From Bacillota bacterium (GTDB lineage Bacteria > Bacillota > Clostridia > Christensenellales > Aristaeellaceae), in the NCBI GenBank assembly GCA_023411395.1, contig JAEYOV010000073.1, positions 36,614 to 100,613 of the forward strand: DNA of 64,000 nt, written 5' to 3'. Numbering within the stretch: position 1 is the stretch's first letter; every line of letters begins with the position of its first letter. A program made the position numbers and the translations under genes. This document shows, piece after piece, positions 6,688-14,344 of this stretch. Under the pieces are notes generated by a model. The model saw nothing but the letters and a program-made list of their open reading frames with translations, did not search any database and was not told where the DNA came from.

Positions 6688-7557
6688 ATGAAAAAGAGAA
6701 TTCTTCTTTTCGCGGCGGCTATGCTGATCCTATGGACCGCTCTTTTGCCAATGGGTGCGGGTGCCTCCAATTTTTATATCATTCCCGACAGCGACAGGCG
6801 CTATCTCACGGAGGAAGAATTGTGGGAGTGGCAGTATACCGCTCTGGGCTTCATCCTCAACGAGATTTTTGCCCGCCACGGCTTTCCCTTTGATCCGGAC
6901 GGAAACTACTATGACTATTTCAACGCCCAATCCTGGTATCAGGAGGACCCCGATTTCACCTACAGCCGCGTAAACAGCATCGAGTGGCACAACGAGCGCC
7001 TGGTCAAGCAGGTGCGCCAGCAGATGCGGGATTTGGACACAAAAAATCCCGATGGAAAGCCTTTGCCCAATGTTGAGCCTGCCCTGTACAATATTCCGGA
7101 TGAGTTTGTGGAATATGTGTTCACGCCGGGGCAAAGGCTGAACGTCTATACGGGTCCGGGCGCGGAATATGTGCGGGCTGCAAACGGGAAGGCCATGGCA
7201 AGCACCAACGGCACCGTGTACGTGTACGGCTGGGAAAACGGCTGGCTGATGGTGCTGTACAGGGTCAGCAAAGGCGGTGCCCGCATAGGCTTCGTGAAAG
7301 GAACGCAAATCAAGGGGGATGTGTACGCAGACTATTTGCAGTTCGGCTACCAAAGCGCCACAGTCCTAAGGAACTGTTCCATCACCGACGATCCGGTCAG
7401 TGCCTACACTCCTTTGGCCCCGCTTCGCAAAGGGGATATCGTAACATACCTTTGCACGCTTCACAACAGCAACGGCTGGGCCTACGTGGAGGCCGAGACA
7501 AACGCCGGGCTGGTGCGCGGCTGTATTCCCCTGGATGCCCTGGCGATGGAAGAGTAA
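6688..7557 (+). CDS. Secreted YARHG-domain protein with SH3-like segment
   Basis: A 289-residue exported protein. Residues 1-24 are a signal peptide (KKRILLFAAAMLILWTALLP, then GAGAS). Residues 35-105 form a YARHG domain, with Y-L-T-E-E-E-L, L-N-E-I-F-A-R-H-G-F-P-F and S-W-Y-Q motifs, a small extracellular domain of unclear function, often in Firmicute surface proteins. The remaining half contains two SH3-like stretches: N-V-Y-T-G-P-G-A-E-Y-V-R and a second near the C-terminus ending G-W-A-Y-V-E. The ATG at 6688 has GGGAGG upstream and begins the signal peptide. A cell-envelope binding role is inferred from the domains. Confidence 0.8.
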   Translation: MKKRILLFAAAMLILWTALLPMGAGASNFYIIPDSDRRYLTEEELWEWQYTALGFILNEIFARHGFPFDPDGNYYDYFNAQSWYQEDPDFTYSRVNSIEWHNERLVKQVRQQMRDLDTKNPDGKPLPNVEPALYNIPDEFVEYVFTPGQRLNVYTGPGAEYVRAANGKAMASTNGTVYVYGWENGWLMVLYRVSKGGARIGFVKGTQIKGDVYADYLQFGYQSATVLRNCSITDDPVSAYTPLAPLRKGDIVTYLCTLHNSNGWAYVEAETNAGLVRGCIPLDALAMEE

Positions 7558-7562
7558 CTGTG

Positions 7563-7593
7563 CGGGAGCGCCCTTGACAAACGGGCGCTCCCG
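7563..7593 (+). terminator. Terminator hairpin after the YARHG gene
   Basis: An 11-bp perfect stem, CGGGAGCGCCC (7563-7573) with GGGCGCTCCCG (7583-7593). The downstream sequence GTTTATG is only weakly T-rich. The loop carries the -35 box of the next gene's promoter. Confidence 0.65.
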
Positions 7594-7602
7594 GTTTATG
7601 AT
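7574..7602 (+). promoter_or_regulatory. Sigma-A promoter of maltose phosphorylase
   Basis: TTGACA (7574-7579, starting in the terminator loop) and TATGAT (7597-7602) with a 17-nt spacer. Confidence 0.8.
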
Positions 7603-7614
7603 GCGATCAAAGGA

Positions 7615-7630
7615 ATACAAACGTTTGCAT
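7615..7630 (+). promoter_or_regulatory. LacI/CcpA-type operator (cre-like)
   Basis: ATACAAACGTTTGCAT fits the catabolite-responsive element consensus with one mismatch and has a palindromic core, CAAACGTTTG. It lies just downstream of the expected transcription start, a position suited to repression. Confidence 0.65.
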
Positions 7631-7650
7631 AATATAAAGGAGCAGAATTC

Positions 7651-9936
7651 ATGGGTTTGTTGATACATCCCTGGCGCGTGGTGGAACAAAAGTGGGAACC
7701 GGGCAAAATGCGGCTGGGAGAAAGCCTGTGCTCCCTTGGCAACGGATACATGGGCCTTCGGGGCAATTTTGAGGAGCAGTATTCCGGCGACACCCACCGG
7801 GGTACGTATCTGGGCGGCGTCTGGTTCCCCGACAAAACCAGGGTGGGCTGGTGGAAAAACGGCTATCCCCAATACTTCGGCAAAGTCATCAACGCGGTGA
7901 ACCTCATCGGCATCGATGTGGCGGTGGACGGTGAGCCGCTGGATTTGCACCGCTATCCCGTGGTGAAATTCCTGAGGGAAGTGGATATGCAAAGGGGAAT
8001 TCTCCACCGGGTGGCGCTGGTGGAAATGGACAAGGGCACCGTGCGCTTGGAAAGCCAGCGGTTTGTGTCCGTAGCGAAAAAAGAGCTGCTGGCCATCCGC
8101 TACACGGTCACGCCCTCTTTTCCGGCCCATATTGTTTTAAAGCCCTATCTTAACGGCAATGTGAAAAACCTCGACGCCAACTACGACGAAACCTTCTGGG
8201 ACATGCTTTCGGAGGTGCAGCAGGGCAATGTGCTTGGGCTGCTTACAAAAACAAAGGAAAATCCCTTCGGCGCGCCAAGGTTTGCTGTGGCCGCCGCCAT
8301 GGCCGTTTACGCCCCCAATATGACGCTGGCCCGGCAGGAAACTTTAAAAGGCCGCTGCCAGGCGGTGTACGGCGCAAGGGCGGCCGCCGGGGAGGCGGTG
8401 TCGCTGGACAAATTCTCCCTGGTGGTCACAAGCCGCGACCATGAGGAGGAAAAATTGCTGCCCCTGGCCCTTTCCATGGCGGAAAACGCCGCAGCGGAAG
8501 GATACGATGATGCTCTTGCCACCCACGAAGCCGGATGGAAGCGCCGGTGGGAGATGGCGGATGTGCAAATCCACGGCGACGACGCGGCCCAGCAGGGCAT
8601 CCGCTTCAATCTGTTCCATCTGCTGTCCACCTATTCCGGGGAGGATGAGCGCCTGAACATAGGCCCCAAGGGCTTCACCGGCGAAAAGTACGGCGGAGCC
8701 ACCTACTGGGATACGGAGGCCTACTGCCTGCCGGTGTACATGGCCGTGGCCGGGGAAAACGTGGCGCGGCAGCTTCTGCTGTACCGTCACAGGCAGCTTC
8801 CCGGCGCGTTTTACAACGCCAGGCAGCAGGGGCTTAACGGTGCGCTGTATCCCATGGTCACCTTCACCGGCATCGAGTGCCACAACGAGTGGGAAATCAC
8901 CTTTGAGGAAATCCACCGCAACGGCGCCATCGTCCACGGTATTTTCAACTACGTCACCTATACGGGTGATGCCGACTATCTGAAAAACGAAGGGCTTGAC
9001 GTATTATCCGGCATCGGAAAATTCTGGCTTAGCCGCGTGCATTTCTCCAAACGGGCCGGCAAGTACATGATCCACGGCGTCACCGGCCCCAACGAGTACG
9101 AAAACAACGTCAACAACAACTGGTACACCAACCGCATTGCAGCCTGGTGCCTTGATTACACGCTGGAAGCCGCAAAGATGGCGGGACCCAGGCGGGTAAA
9201 GGAGGCCGGCCTCACCGAGGACGACCTAGGCCGCATGCGGGAAGTTTCTCAAAATATGTACTACCCCGAGGATGCGGATTTGCGCATCTTCGTGCAGCAC
9301 GATACCTTCCTGGACAAGGATATCCGCCCTGCATCGGACATCGATCCTAACGACAGGCCCATCAACCAGCACTGGTCCTGGGACCGCATTCTGCGCTCCT
9401 GCTACATCAAGCAGGCGGATGTGCTACAGGGTCTGTATTTCCTGGGCCATCTGTATGACAGGGAAACCAAAAAGCGAAACTTCGATTTTTACGAGCCTAT
9501 CACCGTGCACGAAAGCAGCCTGTCCCCCTGCGTGCACAGCATTTTGGCATCGGAGATCGGCTACTCAGAAAAGGCAGTGGAAATGTACCGCCGCACCGCA
9601 AGGCTGGACCTTGACAACATCAATCACGACACGGAGGATGGCCTGCACGTGACCAGCATGGCGGGAAGCTGGCTCTCCATCGCCCAGGGCTTTGCCGGGA
9701 TGCGGACTGCGCAAGGCCTGTCCTTCGCCCCCTTCCTGCCCGAATGCTGGCAGGGCTACGCCTTCAATGTAAATTACCGGGGCAGATTGTTGCGGGTTTC
9801 CGTGGATGAAAAAGGCACCACCCTGACCCTTAATGAAGGGGAACCCCTGGCACTTTCGCTGTACAGACAAGACATTACTGTGGAGAAGGAAGCGTTTCTG
9901 CCTTTCCCCGAGGGGAGCAGCCATGCAGGGTTATAA
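7651..9936 (+). CDS. mapA: GH65 maltose phosphorylase
   Basis: A 761-residue cytosolic enzyme of glycoside hydrolase family 65 that phosphorolyses maltose to beta-glucose 1-phosphate and glucose. It has the N-terminal beta-sandwich (W-x-V-V-E and S-L-G-N-G-Y-M-G-L-R-G-N) and the (alpha/alpha)6 barrel. The signature G-P-N-E-Y-E-N-N-V-N-N-N-W-Y-T-N carries the predicted catalytic acid Glu482. This N-N-W-Y-T-N version is closest to maltose phosphorylases; trehalose or kojibiose specificity cannot be excluded. No beta-phosphoglucomutase or maltose transporter is adjacent. The ATG follows AAAGGAG. A cre-like operator at 7615-7630 suggests carbon-catabolite or LacI control. It overlaps the Nudix gene by 14 nt. 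Confidence 0.9.
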   Translation: MGLLIHPWRVVEQKWEPGKMRLGESLCSLGNGYMGLRGNFEEQYSGDTHRGTYLGGVWFPDKTRVGWWKNGYPQYFGKVINAVNLIGIDVAVDGEPLDLHRYPVVKFLREVDMQRGILHRVALVEMDKGTVRLESQRFVSVAKKELLAIRYTVTPSFPAHIVLKPYLNGNVKNLDANYDETFWDMLSEVQQGNVLGLLTKTKENPFGAPRFAVAAAMAVYAPNMTLARQETLKGRCQAVYGARAAAGEAVSLDKFSLVVTSRDHEEEKLLPLALSMAENAAAEGYDDALATHEAGWKRRWEMADVQIHGDDAAQQGIRFNLFHLLSTYSGEDERLNIGPKGFTGEKYGGATYWDTEAYCLPVYMAVAGENVARQLLLYRHRQLPGAFYNARQQGLNGALYPMVTFTGIECHNEWEITFEEIHRNGAIVHGIFNYVTYTGDADYLKNEGLDVLSGIGKFWLSRVHFSKRAGKYMIHGVTGPNEYENNVNNNWYTNRIAAWCLDYTLEAAKMAGPRRVKEAGLTEDDLGRMREVSQNMYYPEDADLRIFVQHDTFLDKDIRPASDIDPNDRPINQHWSWDRILRSCYIKQADVLQGLYFLGHLYDRETKKRNFDFYEPITVHESSLSPCVHSILASEIGYSEKAVEMYRRTARLDLDNINHDTEDGLHVTSMAGSWLSIAQGFAGMRTAQGLSFAPFLPECWQGYAFNVNYRGRLLRVSVDEKGTTLTLNEGEPLALSLYRQDITVEKEAFLPFPEGSSHAGL

Positions 9937-10333
9937 CATCGTTATGGTCTACAGCCATGACAAGAGCCGTTTGCTGATGTGCAAGCGCCTGAAAGACCCC
10001 TATATGGGCCTGAATAACCTGGTGGGCGGAAAAATCGAGCCGGGCGAGCCGGGCATCGATGCCGCCTACAGGGAATTGGGCGAGGAGACCGGCATAGCAA
10101 AAGAAGACATCACCCTTCACCACCTAATGGATTTTACGTACTATTTTCAAAACTGCTATGTACAAGTGTATGCAGGCAGATTGAAACAGGATGTGGTTGT
10201 TTCCGGGGACGAAAACGAGTTGTTCTGGTCAGACCTTCATCACAACTTTTTTGATATGGCGCTGTACGCCGGCGAAGGCAACATCGGCCACATGCTGGAG
10301 CAGGTGAAAATGAGCGGCATCCTGGAAGACTGA
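9923..10333 (+). CDS. Nudix hydrolase (MutT-like)
   Basis: A 136-residue cytosolic Nudix hydrolase. The Nudix box is intact (G-G-K-I-E-P-G-E-P, then A-A-Y-R-E-L-G-E-E-T-G-I), at about residues 34-56. The family cleaves nucleoside diphosphates linked to another moiety, such as 8-oxo-dGTP or ADP-sugars; the substrate here is unknown. The ATG at 9923 has GAGGGGAG upstream and lies inside the end of the maltose phosphorylase gene (14-nt overlap), so the two are translationally coupled. A link to sugar-nucleotide clean-up is therefore possible, but it is inference from position only. Confidence 0.88.
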   Translation: MQGYNIVMVYSHDKSRLLMCKRLKDPYMGLNNLVGGKIEPGEPGIDAAYRELGEETGIAKEDITLHHLMDFTYYFQNCYVQVYAGRLKQDVVVSGDENELFWSDLHHNFFDMALYAGEGNIGHMLEQVKMSGILED

Positions 10334-10350
10334 ATGATTTTGATTCTGCA

Positions 10351-10389
10351 AAAAGCGGGCTCTCATTGTAAAAAATGAGGGCCTGCTTT
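10351..10389. terminator. Bidirectional terminator between converging genes
   Basis: A 13-bp stem with two G-T wobbles (10355-10367 with 10374-10386), preceded by As and followed by Ts, so it can serve both the Nudix gene and the opposing membrane protein gene. Confidence 0.7.
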
Positions 10390-10396
10390 GTATTGT

Positions 10397-11236
10397 TCAG
10401 CGCGCATCAGGCTTGTCACCCTGAATTCTATCCCTTCCGCTTGGCCCCTTTTCATCTTTCTTTGAAGACAGCAATTTGTTGGCATACCCCGCAAAGGCAA
10501 GACTATAATATGGATTTAGTAACACCACAAATAGCATTATTGTCGCTTGCCGCATCAGTTGACCGGACACGGATGTATTCACCAAAGCCAATGAAGGAAA
10601 AAGTAGCAAAGCACCAATAAGCAACGCAAATGCCCACCAATATACCGTTATACCATACCAAATAAGGTACCTCACCTGCCCTTTCATCATTCGAAAGGAC
10701 GTTCTTATCATCTCCGGCACGCTTTCCTTGGAATTCGTTACAAACAGGTACGGAAGCAAAAAGAGGCGCAGCATGATCCATAAGTACAACAGGACGGCCA
10801 CAATCGTCACAACCGATACGAATATGGCCAGTTCCAGTTGATGTATCGTTGGCATACCAAACAAGATTGAATAATACACAATTGTGAAAGGCAACTGCCA
10901 AATCAGGCCGACTGTAAGAACCTTTGGCAGCAATTTAGGGGATTTGACAAATTCAAAGAGCATGGGCCATCGTGCTTCTTTGCCCCTTGTCAGGTGCAGC
11001 AGCAGATGAAGTAACCCCAGTGTCATGACAGGCGTCGTCATGAGCTGATAAATGATTTGCGGCAGATCATTCCCTATCAGATATGTCTTAACCATATACC
11101 AAAGCAAATTGACTACGGCGAACAGCAGAAAGATAATCCACAGCATACCCCGGTGCTTAAAGTACAGGTGCCAGGCCTTCTTGCGCAACATCGCGTTTGT
11201 CTGCATGAAATCACACCGTTTCCTTATCATTCTCAC
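10397..11236 (-). CDS. Polytopic membrane protein (DUF975-like layout)
   Basis: A protein of up to 279 residues with about six hydrophobic segments (roughly residues 31-48, 60-85, 103-125, 134-160, 190-215 and 225-250) and a charged C-terminal tail of about 35 residues. The arrangement, with R-K-K-A-W-H-L-Y-F near the start and a conserved-looking M-K-G-Q-V-R-Y-L-I-W-Y-G stretch, resembles DUF975/DUF624-type Firmicute membrane proteins of unknown function. That link is tentative. The frame opens with GTG at 11236 behind CAGGA; ATG at 11230 or 11206 is also possible. It is monocistronic, and divergent from dpaA. Confidence 0.65.
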   Translation of the reverse strand: MRMIRKRCDFMQTNAMLRKKAWHLYFKHRGMLWIIFLLFAVVNLLWYMVKTYLIGNDLPQIIYQLMTTPVMTLGLLHLLLHLTRGKEARWPMLFEFVKSPKLLPKVLTVGLIWQLPFTIVYYSILFGMPTIHQLELAIFVSVVTIVAVLLYLWIMLRLFLLPYLFVTNSKESVPEMIRTSFRMMKGQVRYLIWYGITVYWWAFALLIGALLLFPSLALVNTSVSGQLMRQATIMLFVVLLNPYYSLAFAGYANKLLSSKKDEKGPSGRDRIQGDKPDAR

Positions 11237-11331
11237 AATCTATTCCTGTATACAGTGTATAACTTTTCCTCTTCCATGTCTACCGTATTTTCCCATACCG
11301 TGATACAAGCTTCCCATCCTCCCATTTCCGC

Positions 11332-11358
11332 ACCCCCTCCCCTTTGCGGCATAGGATA
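11332..11358 (+). promoter_or_regulatory. Sigma-K-like sporulation promoter of dpaAB
   Basis: CATAGGATA at 11350-11358 fits the sigma-K -10 consensus CATANNNTA. The minimal -35 AC lies at 11332-11333, 16 nt upstream. In Bacillus subtilis the spoVF (dpaAB) operon is known to be sigma-K dependent, which supports the call. Confidence 0.6.
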
Positions 11359-11386
11359 AAGCAGGATGCGTAAGGAGGAAAACAGG

Positions 11387-12211
11387 ATGCGTGTTTGCGT
11401 GGTGGGCGGCGATGAGCGCCTGCGCCTCTTGGCGGAGCTGTTTCAAAAGCAGGGCTATGAAACCGGTACATGGGGCCAGGGCGGCGACGATATGCCCAGG
11501 TGGCTTACCCGCGCCCAGGCGGTGGTGCTGCCCTTTCCCAGGGCCGGCCGGGATGGGTTCATTCCCGCGCCCCGGGGAAAGCGGCCGATACCCGTACATG
11601 AAGTGGCTTCCCTGATCGGGGAGGGCGTTTGGGTGATGGCCGGATCACTGGACGAGGAGCTTGCCCACACCGCCTCCCAAAAGGACTGGCGGCTGCTGCT
11701 CCCCAGCTCCGACCCGAACTTTGAGGAGCAAAACGCCATGCCCTCGGCGGAAGGCGCCATCTATGCCGCCATGCAAAAGGCCGATTACACCATCTGCGGA
11801 AGTTGCTGCCTCATCATCGGCCCGGGCCGGATAGGGCGCGAACTGGCCCGGATGCTTCAAGGGATCGGGGCCAAAGTGTTCATGGCCGCCCGCCGGGAGG
11901 AAGCGCTGAAGCAGGCGGCGGACATGGGCTGTGTGCCCGTGCCCATTCAGGCGCTGCCCATCGCGGCCAGGGAGGCCGACATCCTGTTCAACACCGCGCC
12001 GGCCATGGTGGCAGGGGAGGCCGTGATGGCGGCATTGCCCGCTCACGCCCTAGCCATCGACCTGGCCAGCGCGCCCTATGGCATCGATCTGGAGGCCGCC
12101 CAGCGCCATGGCATAAACGCCTGGCGGGAGGGGGGCATCCCCGGCAAGTACGCGCCGCTGACGGCGGCCCGGCTGCTATTTGACTATTTTGAGGCGCACA
12201 CGAAGGAGTGA
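11387..12211 (+). CDS. dpaA: Dipicolinate synthase subunit A
   Basis: A 274-residue protein matching SpoVFA/DpaA, the NAD(P)-binding subunit of dipicolinate synthase. The enzyme oxidises dihydrodipicolinate from the lysine pathway to dipicolinic acid in the mother cell, for spore-core dehydration. A Rossmann motif, I-I-G-P-G-R-I-G-R-E-L-A (about residues 145-156), and the C-terminal G-I-D-L-E-A-A and G-I-P-G-K-Y-A-P-L-T-A-A motifs are characteristic. The ATG at 11387 has AAGGAGG eight nt upstream and is preferred over the in-frame ATG at 11366. Its stop lies 5 nt before the dpaB start, as expected for a two-subunit enzyme. Confidence 0.93.
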   Translation: MRVCVVGGDERLRLLAELFQKQGYETGTWGQGGDDMPRWLTRAQAVVLPFPRAGRDGFIPAPRGKRPIPVHEVASLIGEGVWVMAGSLDEELAHTASQKDWRLLLPSSDPNFEEQNAMPSAEGAIYAAMQKADYTICGSCCLIIGPGRIGRELARMLQGIGAKVFMAARREEALKQAADMGCVPVPIQALPIAAREADILFNTAPAMVAGEAVMAALPAHALAIDLASAPYGIDLEAAQRHGINAWREGGIPGKYAPLTAARLLFDYFEAHTKE

Positions 12212-12216
12212 TTCAT

Positions 12217-12804
12217 GTGAACGCAACCCGCGTAGGCTTTGCCTTAACGGGCTCTTTTTGCACCTTTGAAAAGGTTTTTGAACAGATGCAGGAACTGGTA
12301 AACAGGGGGTATGATGTGATCCCTATCCTGTCCTACAATGCGGGCCGGGAGGAAAACCGTTTCTTTTCCCCGGCGCAAATCCATCAAAAGCTGGAGGAGA
12401 TCACGGGGAAAAAGCCTCTGGAGACGCTTCATGAGGTGGAACCCATCGGCCCCAAAAAGATGACGGATGTCTATGTCATCGCCCCGGCTACGGGCAATAC
12501 CCTGGGCAAGCTGGCCAACTGCATTTACGATACGCCGGTGCTGCTTGGCGCAAAGTCCCACCTGCGCAACGGGCGGCCCGTGGTCGTCGCCGTGTCCACC
12601 AACGATGGCCTGTCCATGAGTGCTTCCAACATTGGCCGGCTGCTGTCCATGGATCATTTTTTCTTCGTGCCCTACGGCCAGGATGATCCCTACAACAAGC
12701 CCCGTTCGCTGGTGGCCCACTTTGACAAGATTCCCCAAACCGTGGCCTCGGCCCTGGCCGGCATGCAAATACAGCCGATGCTGCTTATGGCTGAAACAAA
12801 ATAA
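12217..12804 (+). CDS. dpaB: Dipicolinate synthase subunit B (flavoprotein)
   Basis: A 195-residue flavoprotein of the Dfp/PPC-decarboxylase fold that pairs with DpaA. It closely follows SpoVFB: G-F-A-L-T-G-S-F-C-T-F-E-K-V-F at the N-terminus, V-I-A-P-A-T-G-N-T-L-G-K-L-A-N for flavin binding, V-S-T-N-D-G-L, and F-V-P-Y-G-Q-D-D-P-Y-N-K-P. GTG at 12217 was chosen because AAGGAG lies 8 nt upstream; GTG at 12208 would have no spacing and the ATG between them is out of frame. With dpaA it indicates that the host can probably make dipicolinate-containing spores. Confidence 0.93.
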   Translation: MNATRVGFALTGSFCTFEKVFEQMQELVNRGYDVIPILSYNAGREENRFFSPAQIHQKLEEITGKKPLETLHEVEPIGPKKMTDVYVIAPATGNTLGKLANCIYDTPVLLGAKSHLRNGRPVVVAVSTNDGLSMSASNIGRLLSMDHFFFVPYGQDDPYNKPRSLVAHFDKIPQTVASALAGMQIQPMLLMAETK

Positions 12805-12816
12805 ATGCACTAGGTC

Positions 12817-12845
12817 TTGACGAAACTACAAACCTTTGGTATACT
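12817..12845 (+). promoter_or_regulatory. Sigma-A promoter of infC-rpmI-rplT
   Basis: TTGACG (12817-12822) and TATACT (12840-12845), spacer 17 nt, 170 nt upstream of infC. Confidence 0.75.
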
Positions 12846-13020
12846 AACCCTTGCACAAAGAAGAAGCTGCCCGCTTCTCACCCTGCGAAGCGCATTTGCA
12901 CGGGTCATGGCAATTCGTACATGCGATTTGGTGTGTATTTTGCGGCGGGTGGTTTACCCCGCCGCTTTTTGTGCGTTTCCCTGTCGGAGCGGCTTATCTG
13001 GACAAATAAACTGGAGGTGT
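12846..13020 (+). promoter_or_regulatory. infC leader with attenuator (L20-leader-like)
   Basis: A leader of about 170 nt that ends in an intrinsic terminator: GCGGCGGG (12942-12949) pairs with CCCGCCGC (12958-12965), followed by TTTTT. In many Firmicutes, ribosomal protein L20 binds this leader and controls the operon by attenuation. The position and the terminator are seen here; L20 binding is inferred. Confidence 0.65.
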
Positions 13021-13611
13021 ATGGACATCGACACAGAACTGATGATCAATGAGGAGATTCGCGACAAGGAAGTACGCCTGATCGACCAGAATGGCGGGCA
13101 GCTGGGCATCATGCCCACGCGCAGGGCCATGGAGCTGGCGGAGGAAGCGCAGTTGGATCTGGTGAAAATCGTTCCCAACGCGCAGCCGCCTGTATGCAAG
13201 CTTATCGACTACGACAAGCACCGCTTTGAGCAGGCCAAACGCGAGCGCGAGCTTCGCAAAAATCAAAAGATCGTCTCCCTGAAGGAGGTTCAATTGTCTG
13301 CCACCATCGAGGAAAACGATGTGCAGACCAAGGCGAAAAGCGCCATTGGCTTCCTGAAGGAAGGGGATAAGGTGAAAGTGTCGATCCGCTTCCGGGGCCG
13401 CCAGATTACCCATTCCGAAATCGGCATGAAGGTCATGGCCGACTTTATCGAGCGCACCAAGGATTACTGCACCGTGGAACGCCGCCCCCTCTTGGATGGC
13501 CGCCACATGATCATGATCCTTGCGCCCAAAGCGGAAAAGGAAAGCTTTGCCGAGCGCAGCGCCAAGGCCCGCGCCAGTGCCCAGCAAACCGCCAGCCAGG
13601 CAAATCAGTAA
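13021..13611 (+). CDS. infC: Translation initiation factor IF-3
   Basis: A 196-residue factor that binds the 30S subunit, blocks premature 50S joining and checks the start codon-initiator tRNA match. The family N-terminus I-N-E-E-I-R-D-K-E-V-R-L-I is present, as are the linker rich in Lys and Arg and the C-terminal motif I-R-F-R-G-R-Q-I-T-H. The C-terminal tail (residues about 175-196) is Ala/Gln-rich, slightly longer than the minimal form. The ATG at 13021 has CTGGAGGTGT upstream. It is followed by rpmI after 21 nt in the conserved infC-rpmI-rplT order. Confidence 0.96.
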   Translation: MDIDTELMINEEIRDKEVRLIDQNGGQLGIMPTRRAMELAEEAQLDLVKIVPNAQPPVCKLIDYDKHRFEQAKRERELRKNQKIVSLKEVQLSATIEENDVQTKAKSAIGFLKEGDKVKVSIRFRGRQITHSEIGMKVMADFIERTKDYCTVERRPLLDGRHMIMILAPKAEKESFAERSAKARASAQQTASQANQ

Positions 13612-13632
13612 CCTTTGGAGAGGAGGATCATC

Positions 13633-13833
13633 ATGCCCAAGCAAAAAACCCACCGTGGCGCCGCCAAGCGTTTCTCCATCACCAAGAACGGTGTCGTGCG
13701 GCATAAACAGCAGAACGCCAACCACCAGGTGCATCTGAAGACCACCAAGCGCACCCGCCACCTGCGCGCAGCCGGCGTCGTGGACAACAAGGCGGAGGCC
13801 CGCACCATCAAAATTCTGCTGCCGTACAAATAA
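13633..13833 (+). CDS. rpmI: 50S ribosomal protein L35
   Basis: A 66-residue, strongly basic protein of the large ribosomal subunit. The typical start MPKQKTHRGAAKRF and the internal K-R-T-R-H-L-R-A-A-G motif identify it. The ATG at 13633 follows GAGGAGG and starts the conserved sequence; an ATG at 13615 would add six non-family residues. Position between infC and rplT confirms the call. Confidence 0.97.
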   Translation: MPKQKTHRGAAKRFSITKNGVVRHKQQNANHQVHLKTTKRTRHLRAAGVVDNKAEARTIKILLPYK

Positions 13834-13860
13834 GCCGTCCGGGCTGAAGGAGGAAAAACC

Positions 13861-14211
13861 ATGGCACGTATCAAAAGGGCTGTCAGCTCCCTGAAAAACC
13901 GCCGCAAGGTGATGAAGCTGGCCAAAGGTTATTTTGGCGCCAAATCCAAGCAATATCATGCCGCCAGTGAACAGGTCGCCCGTTCCCTGCGCTATGCCTT
14001 CACCGGCCGCAAGCTGCGCAAGCGCGACTTCCGCCGCCTGTGGATTACCCGTATCAACGCCGCCGCACGCTTAAGCGGCATGAGCTACTCCACCTTCATC
14101 TCCGGTTTAAAGAAGAAGAACGTGGAAGTCAACCGCAAGATGCTGGCCGACCTGGCCGTCAACGATGCCCAGGGGTTTGCCCAGCTCGTGGAATTGGCGA
14201 AACACGCTTAA
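13861..14211 (+). CDS. rplT: 50S ribosomal protein L20
   Basis: A 116-residue 23S rRNA-binding protein needed early in 50S assembly and, in Firmicutes, the usual repressor of its own operon. It has the conserved MARIKRAV start, the G-Y-F-G-A-K-S-K motif, the R-K-R-D-F-R-R-L-W-I-T-R-I-N-A-A-A-R stretch and the C-terminal F-x-x-L-V-E-L-A-K. The ribosome site is GAAGGAGG. It is the last gene of the operon, 27 nt after rpmI and followed by a strong terminator. Confidence 0.97.
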   Translation: MARIKRAVSSLKNRRKVMKLAKGYFGAKSKQYHAASEQVARSLRYAFTGRKLRKRDFRRLWITRINAAARLSGMSYSTFISGLKKKNVEVNRKMLADLAVNDAQGFAQLVELAKHA

Positions 14212-14231
14212 GCGTTTGCTTTATCCATAAA

Positions 14232-14267
14232 AACCAGCCGTGCCGGTAGGACAGGCTGGTTTTTTTG
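14232..14267 (+). terminator. Terminator of infC-rpmI-rplT
   Basis: AACCAGCC (14232-14239) pairs with GGCTGGTT (14254-14261), followed by a run of Ts. Confidence 0.9.
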
Positions 14268-14344
14268 TACCTGCAAAACACAAACAAAAATAAAACAGAC
14301 AACAGGAGACTTTTCCTGTTGCATGTTTGGTATAGCCGGTCTGC

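Noticed and set aside
7651..9936. Trehalose phosphorylase
   Set aside because: The G-P-N-E-Y-E-N-N-V-N-N-N-W-Y-T-N form is closest to maltose phosphorylases as remembered; trehalose specificity was kept only as an alternative.
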